Shown here in pieces: positions 45,133 to 53,915 of a DNA stretch of 64,000 nt; within the stretch, counting starts at the first letter, position 1, and every line of letters starts with the position of its first letter. Source of the DNA: Burkholderiaceae bacterium (GTDB lineage: Bacteria; Pseudomonadota; Gammaproteobacteria; Burkholderiales; Burkholderiaceae_C). The position numbers were made by a program, and so were the translations under genes. Under the pieces are notes generated by a model. The model was not told the DNA's origin. It searched no databases and saw nothing but the letters and a program-made list of their open reading frames with translations. The DNA lies in the NCBI GenBank assembly GCA_026125795.1, contig JAHCKM010000002.1:372001-436000 (forward strand). The letters run 5' to 3'.

Positions 45133-45555
45133 ATGAACCCGCACATCACCCTCGTCACGCTGGCCGTCGACGACCTCGAGCGCGCGGTGGCCCTCTACCG
45201 CGACGGACTCGGCCTGCCGACCAACGGCATCGTCGGCGCCGAGATCGAGAACGGGGCCGTCGCGTTCTTCAAGCTCGATTCGGGCCTGAGGCTGGCGCTG
45301 TGGCCGCGCAAGAGCCTGGCCGCCGACGCTGGCGTGCCGCTGCAGCCGCGCAGCGCCAGCGAGTTCGCGCTGGCACACAACGTCGGGTCGCAGCGCGAGG
45401 TCGATGCCGTGATGCGGGAGGCGGAGCGCGCCGGCGCCCGCATCACCAAGCCTGCGCAACCCACGTCGTATGGCGGCCACGCCGGCTGCTTTCAGGACCC
45501 GGACGGGCACCTGTGGGAGGTGGCGTTCAATCCCGGCCTGGCGTCGCTCGGTTGA
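45133..45555 (+). CDS. VOC-family protein
   Basis: 140 residues: ITLVTLAVDDLERAVALYRDGLGLPTNGIVGAEIENGAVAFFKLDSGLRLALWPRKSLAADAGV and GARITKPAQPTSYGGHAGCFQDPDGHLWEVAFNPGL. Metal ligands only partly conserved (no N-terminal His), so possibly a ligand-binding rather than catalytic VOC protein. Confidence 0.88.
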   Translation: MNPHITLVTLAVDDLERAVALYRDGLGLPTNGIVGAEIENGAVAFFKLDSGLRLALWPRKSLAADAGVPLQPRSASEFALAHNVGSQREVDAVMREAERAGARITKPAQPTSYGGHAGCFQDPDGHLWEVAFNPGLASLG

Positions 45556-45609
45556 GCTTGCCCCCGGGCACTGCACAATCGGGCACCTTCATCACGACCA
45601 CCCCCACCG

Positions 45610-46110
45610 ATGGCTTCCACGCTGCAGACCCTGTTCGGCTACAAGGCCTGGGCCAACGCGGAACTGCTCGCCCAGCTCGCGACGATCGATGCGGCCGTGC
45701 ATGCCACCGCGCTGCACAGCGCCATCCGCGTGCTCAACCACACCCATGTGGTGGACCGCATCTTCAAGGGCCACCTGCTCGGCGAGCCGCATGGCCAAAG
45801 CGCCACCAACACCAAGGAGACGCCCACGCTGCAGGCGCTCGCCGCGGCGATGCGCGAGCTCGACGCCTGGTACGTCTCGTATGTCCAGGGCCTGCCCGCC
45901 GCGGCGCTGCACGAGCAGGTGCGCTTCACGTTCACCGACGGCGACAGCGGCCTGATGACGCGCGAGGAGATCCTGCTTCACGTGATCACGCACGGCGGCT
46001 ACCACCGCGGCCAGGCCGGGCAGGTGATGCGCGGCGCCGGGGCGGCGCCGCCGCGCGACCTGTACACCCGGTTCCTGCACGCCAGCGAGCCCGCGCGCCG
46101 CGCGCACTGA
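45610..46110 (+). CDS. DinB-family protein
   Basis: 166 residues forming a four-helix bundle: LQTLFGYKAWANAELLAQLATI, AIRVLNHTHVVDRIFKGHLLG (His 49-type ligand) and EEILLHVITHGGYHRGQAGQVMRGAG (two His of the C-terminal motif), giving the three-His metal site of DinB proteins. Possibly a thiol transferase or stress-induced protein. Confidence 0.92.
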   Translation: MASTLQTLFGYKAWANAELLAQLATIDAAVHATALHSAIRVLNHTHVVDRIFKGHLLGEPHGQSATNTKETPTLQALAAAMRELDAWYVSYVQGLPAAALHEQVRFTFTDGDSGLMTREEILLHVITHGGYHRGQAGQVMRGAGAAPPRDLYTRFLHASEPARRAH

Positions 46111-46136
46111 GCGGCGTCGCGCCCGGAGCCGACACG

Positions 46137-46796
46137 ATGACCTTGCGCACCCTGCCGATCGACGAGCGCCTGATGCAATACGTGCTCGACCACGGTGCGC
46201 GCGAGCATCCGGCGCAGGTGGCGTTGCGCGAAGCCACGCGCAGGCATCCGCACGCCGGCATGCAGATCGGCGCCGACCAGGGCCAGTTGATGGCGATGCT
46301 GGTCAAGCTGCTGGGCGCCAAGCGCACGATCGAGGTGGGCGTGTTCACCGGCTACAGCGCGCTCACGGTCGCGCTGGCGCTGCCGCCCGACGGCCGCGTC
46401 CTGGCGTGCGACGTGAGCGACGAGTACACGCGCATCGGCAAGCCGTTCTGGCAGCACGCCGGGGTCGACCACAAGATCGATCTGGTGCTCGGGCCGGCAC
46501 TGGCCACGCTCGATGCGCAGCTGCGCCAGGACGCGGCGGCGAGCTATGACTTCGCCTTCATAGACGCCGACAAGAGCAACTACGACGGCTACTACGAGCG
46601 CTGCCTGCAGCTGGTGCGCACCGGCGGGCTGATCGCGTTCGACAACACGCTGTGGAACGGCGCGGTCGCCCGGCCGGCCGCCGACGACGACACGCGCGCG
46701 CTGCAGGCGCTCAACGACAAGCTGCAGGCCGACGAGCGCGTCGACGTGGCGCTGCTCACCGTGGGCGACGGGCTCACGCTGGCGCGCAAGCGCTGA
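46137..46796 (+). CDS. Class I SAM-dependent O-methyltransferase
   Basis: 219 residues, Methyltransf_3 family: AKRTIEVGVFTGYSALTVALALPPDGRVLACDVSDEYTRIGKPFWQHAGV, then YDFAFIDADKSNYDGYYERCLQLVRTGGLIAFDNTLWNGAVA with metal ligands DADK and DN. Related to caffeoyl-CoA O-methyltransferases; in bacteria the acceptor is a catechol-like compound. Confidence 0.92.
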   Translation: MTLRTLPIDERLMQYVLDHGAREHPAQVALREATRRHPHAGMQIGADQGQLMAMLVKLLGAKRTIEVGVFTGYSALTVALALPPDGRVLACDVSDEYTRIGKPFWQHAGVDHKIDLVLGPALATLDAQLRQDAAASYDFAFIDADKSNYDGYYERCLQLVRTGGLIAFDNTLWNGAVARPAADDDTRALQALNDKLQADERVDVALLTVGDGLTLARKR

Positions 46797-46805
46797 AGGC
46801 CGGGC

Positions 46806-47201
46806 TCAACTCGACAGCTCGGGCCGCAGGTACTTGCGCTTGAGCGTGCCGATGCCGGCAAAGCGCGCCGCCGCGAAGGTGGCGGTGAAGCACGACTGGT
46901 CTGGCTTGCTCGGGTGCTCGAGCAGCGCGATGAACAGCGCATCGCCGCCGGTCTTCTGCCACAGCACGATCCTGGACACCGGAAAGCCGTGCTGCGCCAG
47001 CACCGGGTAGCGCTGCTGCATCTCGGCGTGCACGCGCGCCTGGTCGTCGGCATCGAGCACCACGCGCTGGTCGAGCGCGCCGAACTCAATCGCGCTGGCG
47101 CTGACACAGCTCTCGATGCGCGACAGGTCCGTGGCCGACGCCGCCGATGCCAGCACCATCACAGCCGCACCCATCGACGATCGTGCGACTGTGCGGTTCA
47201 T
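46806..47201 (-). CDS. Exported protein of unknown function
   Basis: 131 residues with a signal peptide (MNRTVARSSMGAAVMVLASAASATD) and a small mixed domain containing two cysteines (IESCVSAS and PDQSCFTATF). Convergent with the O-methyltransferase gene; ten bases apart. Upstream is the acyl-CoA synthetase gene on the same strand. No family recognised. Confidence 0.75.
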   Translation of the reverse strand: MNRTVARSSMGAAVMVLASAASATDLSRIESCVSASAIEFGALDQRVVLDADDQARVHAEMQQRYPVLAQHGFPVSRIVLWQKTGGDALFIALLEHPSKPDQSCFTATFAAARFAGIGTLKRKYLRPELSS

Positions 47202-47214
47202 GCTGCGCTCCTCG

Positions 47215-48783
47215 CTAGACGATGCGGCTCTTGCCGTGCCCCTGCCAATAGGCGTCGCGCAGCGGCTTCTTGTACAGCTTGCCGGTAGGCAGGCGCGGCA
47301 GCGCGTCGGTGAAATCGATCGACTTGGGGCACTTCATGTGCGCCAGGTGGTCGCGGCAGAACGCGATCAGCGAGCGCGCCAGTTCCGCGTCGGCTGCCAC
47401 ACCGGGCATCGGCTGCACCACCGCCTTCACCTCTTCGCCCAGGTCTTCGTTGGGCACACCGAACACCGCGGCATCGAGCACCTGCGGGTGCGTGATCAGC
47501 AGGTTCTCGCACTCCTGCGGGTAGATGTTGACGCCGCCCGAGATGATCATGAAGGTGGAGCGGTCGGTGAGGTAGAGGTATCCGTCGTCGTCGAGGTAGC
47601 CCACGTCGCCCACGGTGGTCATGGTGCCGTCGGCCGAACGCGACGCCTGCGTGCGCTCGGGGTCGTTGAAGTAGACGAACGGCGTGGCGGTCTTGAACCA
47701 CAGCTCGCCGGGTTGGCCCTTGGGCGCGGGCTGGCGGTGCTCGTCGAGCACGTGCAGTTCGCCGAGCAGCACCTTGCCCACCGTGCCCTTGTGCGACAGC
47801 CATTCGGCGCTGTTGCAGGCGGTGAAGCCCAGGCCCTCGGTGGCGCCGTAGTACTCGTGGATGATCGGGCCCCACCACTCGATCATCTGCTCCTTCACCG
47901 GCACCGGGCACGGCGCCGCGGCGTGCACCGCGATCTGCAGCGAGCTCACGTCGTAGCGCCGGCGCACGGCCTCGGGCAGCTTGAGCATGCGGCTGAACAT
48001 CGTCGGCACGAGCTGGATGTGCGTGATGCGGTGCTGCTCGATCAGCGCAAGGCACGCTTCGGCGTCGAAGTGCTCCATGATCACCACGGTGCCGCCGTTG
48101 CGGATGGTGAGCGACACGTTGGCCTGCGGCGCCGAGTGGTACAGCGGCGCGGGGCACAGATAGCGCATGCCGTCCTTGCATTGCCATAACGCGTTCAGAA
48201 AGTGAAACAGCGGCAACGGCTGCGACGGCGGGTTTTCCGGCAGCGGCCGCAGGATGCCCTTGGGCCGGCCGGTGGTGCCCGACGAATACAGCATCGGCGT
48301 GCCGAGCCACTCGTCGGCAAGCGGCGTTCCGGCATGGCCTGACGTGGCCTCGACGAAGTCGACGCAGCGCGGGTCACGCAGCGCGCGCACCGCGTCGCCG
48401 CCGTCGACCACCAGGCAACGCCTGACGCGCGGGCATCGGGCGAGCGCCGCCTGCACGACCGGCAGCTTGGGCGAAGACGTGATCAGCACCTGCGACTCGC
48501 TGTTGTCGACGATGTAGGCCAGCTCGTCGGCCGTCAGGTAGGAGTTGATGCAGGTGTAGTACAGCCCCGAGCGTTCGCCCGCCCCGTTGCATTCGAGGTA
48601 GCGGCTGTTGTTCTCCATGAAGATCGCAAAGTGGTCGAGCCGCCTCAGCCCCTCGGCACGCAACAGGTGCGCCAGGCGGTTGGTGCGCTGCTCGTGTTCG
48701 GCGTAGGTCACCGTCTCGCCGCTGCCGGCCATGATGAAGGCGGCGCGGTCGGGATGCTGGGCGTAGCGGTTGCCGGCGTACAT
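47215..48783 (-). CDS. AMP-forming acyl-CoA synthetase
   Basis: 522 residues of the adenylate-forming superfamily: P-loop MLYSSGTTGRPKGILRP, HEYYGATEGLGFT (A5 motif), GDVGYLDDDGYLYLTDR (A7/A8), and PTGKLYKKPLRD with the catalytic Lys. Substrate is likely a fatty, aryl or bile-type acid. It lies directly downstream of a second synthetase on the same strand, possibly one transcript. Confidence 0.93.
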   Translation of the reverse strand: MYAGNRYAQHPDRAAFIMAGSGETVTYAEHEQRTNRLAHLLRAEGLRRLDHFAIFMENNSRYLECNGAGERSGLYYTCINSYLTADELAYIVDNSESQVLITSSPKLPVVQAALARCPRVRRCLVVDGGDAVRALRDPRCVDFVEATSGHAGTPLADEWLGTPMLYSSGTTGRPKGILRPLPENPPSQPLPLFHFLNALWQCKDGMRYLCPAPLYHSAPQANVSLTIRNGGTVVIMEHFDAEACLALIEQHRITHIQLVPTMFSRMLKLPEAVRRRYDVSSLQIAVHAAAPCPVPVKEQMIEWWGPIIHEYYGATEGLGFTACNSAEWLSHKGTVGKVLLGELHVLDEHRQPAPKGQPGELWFKTATPFVYFNDPERTQASRSADGTMTTVGDVGYLDDDGYLYLTDRSTFMIISGGVNIYPQECENLLITHPQVLDAAVFGVPNEDLGEEVKAVVQPMPGVAADAELARSLIAFCRDHLAHMKCPKSIDFTDALPRLPTGKLYKKPLRDAYWQGHGKSRIV

Positions 48784-48808
48784 GCATGTCTCCTTGGTCT
48801 TGCGGCGG

Positions 48809-50320
48809 CTAGACGCGCCGGCTGCGTCCGGCCCAGTACGGCTCACGCAGCCTGCGCTTGAAGATCTTGCCGGTGTCCTCGCGCGGCAGCTCGGCGTGGA
48901 AGGTGACGACCGCGGGCACCTTGTAGCCGGCCAGACGCTCGCGCACATACGCCTGCACCGCGTCGGCCTGCAGCGCCGTGCCGGCGCGCGGCTGCACCGC
49001 GGCGGCCAGCGCCTCGCCGTACTCGTCGTGCGGGATGCCGAACACGGCGCAATCCTGCACCCCGGGCATGTCGATCAGCACTTGTTCGATCTCGGCGGGG
49101 TAGATGTTGACGCCGCCCGAGATCACCATGTCGGCCGAGCGGTCGACGATGAACAGATAGCCGTCGCGGTCGAGGTAACCCACGTCGGCCATCGTCAGGA
49201 AGCCGTCGCGCTCCATCTCGCGCCGGGCGCCGTCGTTGCCCTGGTAGGTGAAGTCGACAAATCCCGGCTGGCGCACGTAGATCAGGCCGGGCTCGCCGGG
49301 CGGCAACTCGCGCCCTTGTTCGTCGAGGATGCGGATCTCGGCGCCGGGGGTCGGGCGGCCGGCGGTTCCGGGCCTGGCATGCGCCTCGGCGCTGGTCACA
49401 TAGGTCATGTAGCCGAGTTCGCTCGAGCCGTAGGCCTCGGTGAACACCGGTCCCCACCAATCGATCATCGCGCGCTTGACCTCGGGCGGGCAGGCCGATC
49501 CGGTGGAGGCCACGTGGCGCATCGAGCTCACGTCGTACTTGCGTTTCACCGCGTCGGGCAGGCGCAGCAGCCGCACGTAGAGCGTGGGCACGAGGTAGGC
49601 ATGCGTGAGGCGGTGCTGCTCGATCAGCTGCAGCGTGCGCTCGGCGTCGAAGCGCTGCTCCAGCAGCAACGTCGAGTCCTCGACGGTCGACACGCCCACG
49701 GCATAGGCATTGGGCGCGCTGTGGTACATCGGCGCGTTGAGCAGGGCGCGCATGCCCGGCTCGATGCCGTAACACAGGCGCGACTTCTCCACCGTGCGCT
49801 GCACCTGCTCGGGCGTGGCGGCGTTGCGGCGGATGCCCTTGGGGCGGCCGGTGGTCCCGGAGGTGTAGAGCATCGGACCGCGCGGCGTGCGCTGCGGCTC
49901 GGCGCACGGCGGCGCGGCGTCACGCAAGTGTTCCCACCGTGGCCAAGGGCCGCTGTCATCGGCCGTCGGCCCCGGACCGCTGTCGCCGCCCGCCTGGATG
50001 GCGGTCATGCCGTCAGGCACCGCGCCGTGCAGCTCCTGCAGCAGTGGCGCGTCGGCGATGAAGAGCCTGGCGCCGCAATCGCCCAGGATGAAGCGCAGCT
50101 CGTCGTGCCTGAAGTGCCAGTTGATCGGGCACCAGGTGGCGCCGAGCCAGCGGCAGGCGAGCATCAGCTCGAGCACGGTCGGCGAGTTGCGCATCATCAG
50201 AGCCACCGTGTCGGCCGGGGTGACGCCCAGCCGCTGCAGCGCCGTGGCGGCGCGCATCACGCGCTCGAAATACGGCTCGGCTTCGAGCGTCCGGCCCTCG
50301 AAAAGGATCGTCGGTTTCAT
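48809..50320 (-). CDS. AMP-forming acyl-CoA synthetase
   Basis: 503 residues: MLYTSGTTGRPKGIRRNAAT, TEAYGSSELGYMT, ADVGYLDRDGYLFIVDRSADMVISGGVNIYPAEIE and EDTGKIFKRRLREPYW. Related to the downstream synthetase but clearly diverged, so likely a different acid. Probably co-transcribed; gap of 25 bases. Confidence 0.93.
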   Translation of the reverse strand: MKPTILFEGRTLEAEPYFERVMRAATALQRLGVTPADTVALMMRNSPTVLELMLACRWLGATWCPINWHFRHDELRFILGDCGARLFIADAPLLQELHGAVPDGMTAIQAGGDSGPGPTADDSGPWPRWEHLRDAAPPCAEPQRTPRGPMLYTSGTTGRPKGIRRNAATPEQVQRTVEKSRLCYGIEPGMRALLNAPMYHSAPNAYAVGVSTVEDSTLLLEQRFDAERTLQLIEQHRLTHAYLVPTLYVRLLRLPDAVKRKYDVSSMRHVASTGSACPPEVKRAMIDWWGPVFTEAYGSSELGYMTYVTSAEAHARPGTAGRPTPGAEIRILDEQGRELPPGEPGLIYVRQPGFVDFTYQGNDGARREMERDGFLTMADVGYLDRDGYLFIVDRSADMVISGGVNIYPAEIEQVLIDMPGVQDCAVFGIPHDEYGEALAAAVQPRAGTALQADAVQAYVRERLAGYKVPAVVTFHAELPREDTGKIFKRRLREPYWAGRSRRV

Positions 50321-50513
50321 GGTTGGGCTGGCCGCCGGGTGGTCTTTGCCAAGCGTTGTACCCGTTGCCGAGGCCTGCCGCGCACCCCTGGAATACCCTA
50401 GGCAGGAGCGACTTTTGCTGCACAACCGGGCAACCGGCGTTTTACCGGCGTCAGGTTCGCGCTACGCTGGCGACTGACTCTTCATGCTCGACTGACAGAA
50501 CAAGGCGACAACC

Positions 50514-50891
50514 ATGGGGGCCAAGCGGCACACGGCGATCGGGATGGGTTGCTTCTGGATGTGCGCCTTGGCGGTCGCCGGCGATCTCAACCCCGTGGCG
50601 CAGAAGGAGATCGCCCAGCTGCTGGAGCGCATCGAGACGTCCAACTGCAGCTTCGGGCGCAACGGCAGCTGGCATCCGCCGGCCGATGCACGCAAGCACC
50701 TGCAGATGAAGATCGACTACATGGTCAAGCGCAACATGCTGGGCTCGACCGAGGAGTTCATCAGCAAGGCCGCCACCGCCAGCAGCATGAGCGGCGAGGC
50801 CTACCAGATCCGCTGCGGCAACAACGCGCCGATGCCGAGCGCCACCTGGCTGATCGCCGAGCTCAAGCGCATTCGGGGCAGCGGCTACTGA
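50514..50891 (+). CDS. DUF5329 exported protein
   Basis: 125 residues: signal peptide (to about residue 23), then LLERIETSNCSFGRNGSWHPPADARKHLQMKIDYMVKRNMLGSTEEFISKAATASSMSGEAYQIRCGNNAPMPSATWLIAELKRIR, the DUF5329 pattern with two conserved Cys. Periplasmic; function unknown. Confidence 0.85.
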   Translation: MGAKRHTAIGMGCFWMCALAVAGDLNPVAQKEIAQLLERIETSNCSFGRNGSWHPPADARKHLQMKIDYMVKRNMLGSTEEFISKAATASSMSGEAYQIRCGNNAPMPSATWLIAELKRIRGSGY

Positions 50892-50993
50892 GCGCCCCCA
50901 AGGCCAGGCCGATATCCGGCTCGCCGCCGCGGGATCGAGGAACTCGGGAGCGGTCCTTCGTTCCCTGAGAGCCAAAGCGCGACAATCGCGCCG

Positions 50994-51914
50994 ATGGAAT
51001 CGTCCGCACGCGGGCGCGAGCCCGCGCACGGGATCAACACGCGCCAGCTCGCCTATGCGCTGCTGTTCATCACGCCGGCGCTGTGGAGCGTGAACTACCT
51101 GGTGGCGCGCTGGGCGCCGGGCATCATCGCGCCGCACGCGCTGGCGCTCGGGCGCTGGATCGTCGCCGCGCTCGTGCTGGGTGCGTTCTGCGCCGCCGAG
51201 CTGCGCGACAAGCGCCATGCGTTGCGCACCGAGTGGAAGCAGCTGCTGGTGCTGGGCGCGCTCGGCATGTGGGTGTGCGGCGCGTTCGTCTACATCGGCG
51301 GGCGCTCGACGAGCGCCGTCAACATCGGCCTGCTGTATGCGGCCTCGCCGGTGCTGATCGCTCTGGTGTCGGCGCTGTGGCTGCGCGAGCACCTGGGCGC
51401 GCGCCAGGTGCTGGGCGTGGCGCTGGCGCTGGCCGGCGTGCTGCACATCCTGCTGCGCGGCGACTGGCCGGCGCTGCTGCGGCTGCAGATCAACGCCGGC
51501 GACGTGTGGGTCGCGGTGGCGGTGGTGTGCTGGACCGTGTACTCGCTACTGCTGCGCGCCTGGCGCTCGGCGTTCGGCCCGCTGGCGCGTCTCACGCTCA
51601 TCGCGCTGGCCGGTATCGTCGTGCTGGTGCCGTTCGCCGTGGTGGAGGCGATTCTGTGGTGGCCCACCGAGTGGTCGTGGCGCGCGCTGGCGCTGATCGT
51701 CGCGGCGGCGCTGCTGCCGGGCGCCGGCGCCTACGGCGCCTATTCGATCATGCAGCGCGAGCTCGGCGCCGCGCGCGTCGGCATGGTGCTGTACCTGGGG
51801 CCGCTGTACAGCGCCGTGCTGGCCTGGTTGGTGCTGGGCGAACGGATCGAGGGCTTCCATTGGGTCGGCGGCGCGTTGATCCTGCCGGGCATCTACCTGA
51901 GCACGCGGCCATGA
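50994..51914 (+). CDS. DMT-superfamily (EamA) transporter
   Basis: 306 residues with about ten TM helices in two EamA repeats: first LLFITPALWSVNYLVARWAPGIIAPHALALGRWIVAAL, second repeat starting near residue 165 (WVAVAVVCWTVYSLLLRAW) and ending LGPLYSAVLAWLVLGERIEGFHWVGGALILPGIYLS. Likely exports metabolites or amino-acid-like compounds. Confidence 0.93.
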   Translation: MESSARGREPAHGINTRQLAYALLFITPALWSVNYLVARWAPGIIAPHALALGRWIVAALVLGAFCAAELRDKRHALRTEWKQLLVLGALGMWVCGAFVYIGGRSTSAVNIGLLYAASPVLIALVSALWLREHLGARQVLGVALALAGVLHILLRGDWPALLRLQINAGDVWVAVAVVCWTVYSLLLRAWRSAFGPLARLTLIALAGIVVLVPFAVVEAILWWPTEWSWRALALIVAAALLPGAGAYGAYSIMQRELGAARVGMVLYLGPLYSAVLAWLVLGERIEGFHWVGGALILPGIYLSTRP

Positions 51915-52080
51915 GCCCCGCCCGGCCGCCCGAAGGGGCTCATTCCCTCTCGGAGGGACAGGCGCGCAGCGCCAAGGGTGTACCAGTGAGCCCCGCCCGG
52001 CCGCCCGAAGGGGCTCATTCCCTCTCGGAGGGACAGGCGCGCAGCGCCAAGGGAGGGACAGGCGCGCAGCGCCAGGGTGC
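51912..52080 (+). repeat. 75-bp tandem repeat, 2.4 copies
   Basis: A unit starting TGAGCCCCGCCCGGCCGCCC recurs at 51912 and 51987 (period 75), followed by a partial third copy of its end (GGAGGGACAGGCGCGCAGCGCCA). GC-rich, with inverted elements inside. It lies just after the EamA stop, which overlaps the first unit. Looks like a dispersed chromosomal repeat rather than part of the integron. Confidence 0.8.
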
Positions 52081-52157
52081 GCCAATGAGGGCCTTTGCGC
52101 GCTGCGGATGCGGCCGCCGCAGCGTGGCGTATACATCGCAGCAGCAGGAGTGATGCG

Positions 52158-52664
52158 ATGGTTTGGCGGGTGCTCGGTGTCTCGATGGTCGTGGGTCTGG
52201 TGGCGTGTGCGGGTTATGCGCCCGGCCCCAACGTGCGCGCCGGCAGCACCGAAGCCGAGGTGGTGCAGGCGATGGGCCAGCCGACGGGTCGCTACACCAT
52301 GCCCGCCGGCACGCAGCGCCTGGAGTTCGCGCGCGGGCCCTTCGGCCGCCACACCTGGATGGTCGACCTCGACGCGCAGGGCCGCGTGGCCAACGTCGAG
52401 CAGGTGCTCGATGCGCGCCACTTCGCGCGCGTGATGCCGGGCCAGACACGCGACGAGGTGCTGCGCACCATCGGGCGGCCCGGCGAACGCGTGGGCATGT
52501 ACCGCAACGGCCAGATCTGGTCGTGGCGTTATGCGAACAACGATTGCCTGTGGTGGCAGGCGCAGTTCGACGCACAGGGCGTCGTCACCGCGGCCGGTTA
52601 TGCCCCGGAGCGCGGCTGCGACGGGCCGAGCGACCGCTCGGCGCGCATGATGCCGCTGCGCTGA
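52158..52664 (+). CDS. Putative lipoprotein, SmpA/BamE-like
   Basis: 168 residues with a lipobox (VGLVAC-AG, Cys about residue 17). The mature part has two STEAEVVQAMGQPTGRY-like repeats (residues 30-45 and 90-105: GQTRDEVLRTIGRPGER), the pattern of the SmpA/OmlA/BamE fold. Outer-membrane lipoprotein, role in assembly uncertain. Confidence 0.85.
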   Translation: MVWRVLGVSMVVGLVACAGYAPGPNVRAGSTEAEVVQAMGQPTGRYTMPAGTQRLEFARGPFGRHTWMVDLDAQGRVANVEQVLDARHFARVMPGQTRDEVLRTIGRPGERVGMYRNGQIWSWRYANNDCLWWQAQFDAQGVVTAAGYAPERGCDGPSDRSARMMPLR

Positions 52665-52670
52665 GCCGCA

Positions 52671-53804
52671 TCAGGCCGGCTGCAGATCAAAGTCCGCCAG
52701 TGCCTCGGGGCGGCCGTTGATCAGGATCTCGATGCGGTGCCGTCCCGGGTAGATGCGCCGTGTCGTGACCTCGCGCAGCGAATGCCGCTTGTTCAGCCGC
52801 AGCGTGTCGCCGGCGCCGAGCTCCACGATCCAGCCCTTGAACACCTTGGGGGCCGTGCGGCCGTTGGCCAGCACGCGGTGCAACGCATAGTCGACCAGCA
52901 GCGGCTGCTTGCGAGCGGCGCCTGACACCAGCGTCAGCGCCAGCTCGAGCGTGTCGCCAACGCGTGCGCGCCGCGGCGTGAGCTTGAGCACGGCCTTGCC
53001 GCGCAGCGGCTGGGCCTGGCCCCAGGCCTTGAGCGCCGGCGCATGGCCCTTCTTGATCAGCGTGCGGCTGGCGTGGCGCAACAGCGCGCGGCGCTCGGCC
53101 GACGCGCCGTCCAGGTGTTGCCGCAGCCATGCGACCACCAGTTCGGGATGGTCCTTGGCGATGTCGTTCAGGTGGTTGGCCACGCTGCGCCGCACGTAGT
53201 CGCTGGCATCGTCCTGCAGCGCGCGCAGCAGCGGCAGCGACGGCGATGGATCGGCGATCAGGCCCTTGAGCTGCATGCCCCACGGCAGGCGCGGCCGCGT
53301 GCCTTCGCTGACCAGGCGGCGCACGTGCACGCTGTCGTCGCGCACCCAGCGCGCCAGCGTGTCAAAGGTGAGCTCGGGGTGGTGCTGGATGAACGGGCGG
53401 ATCGCCCACTCGGCGGTGAAGCGTTGCGTGAGCGCGTGCAGCGCGGCCAGCGCGCGCTCGGGATGTCGCAGGCCTTGCCGCGCCACGAACTCGCCGGCCG
53501 CCCACAGGCTCCAGCCGCGCAGGCCGTCGTCGTGTGCGGTCGGCGTGGAAGGCGCCAGCGGGTCGATGGGCGCGCCGAGCGCGGCTTGCAGGTGGTCGGC
53601 CGCGGCGCTGAAGTCGGGCGACAACGTCTCCTGCAGCGCCTCGCACAGCTGCATCGCGCGCGCCTTGAGCTCCAGGGTGTCGAGGGCGTGCAGCGCACGC
53701 CGCGCAAAACGTTGCGCCGGAAAGCCGCGGTCCACGCGCTGCAGGTGCGCGGCCATCGAACGCACCGTGCTTTCGTTGATCAGGTTCTTGAACGGCTCGG
53801 CCAT
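52671..53804 (-). CDS. DNA alkylation repair (AlkD-like) HEAT protein
   Basis: 377 residues: MAEPFKNLINESTVRSMAAHLQRVDRGFPAQRF, followed by HEAT-like repeats including RPFIQHHPELTFDTLARWVRDDSVHVRRLVSEGTRPRLPWG and DDASDYVRRSVANHLNDIAKDHPELVVAWLRQHL, the signature of the AlkD-related group. A beta-rich C-terminal domain follows (residues about 275-377). Likely binds damaged DNA. Confidence 0.88.
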   Translation of the reverse strand: MAEPFKNLINESTVRSMAAHLQRVDRGFPAQRFARRALHALDTLELKARAMQLCEALQETLSPDFSAAADHLQAALGAPIDPLAPSTPTAHDDGLRGWSLWAAGEFVARQGLRHPERALAALHALTQRFTAEWAIRPFIQHHPELTFDTLARWVRDDSVHVRRLVSEGTRPRLPWGMQLKGLIADPSPSLPLLRALQDDASDYVRRSVANHLNDIAKDHPELVVAWLRQHLDGASAERRALLRHASRTLIKKGHAPALKAWGQAQPLRGKAVLKLTPRRARVGDTLELALTLVSGAARKQPLLVDYALHRVLANGRTAPKVFKGWIVELGAGDTLRLNKRHSLREVTTRRIYPGRHRIEILINGRPEALADFDLQPA

Positions 53805-53915
53805 GGGCGGCGAGCATAGCGCCGGCCGGTTGCCCATAAGATGTGCGCCGCGCGGCGCCTCGGTGCGCGCTGGATTCGAACACGGTGCGCCATGCACCAA
53901 TGGAGGAGACACCGA

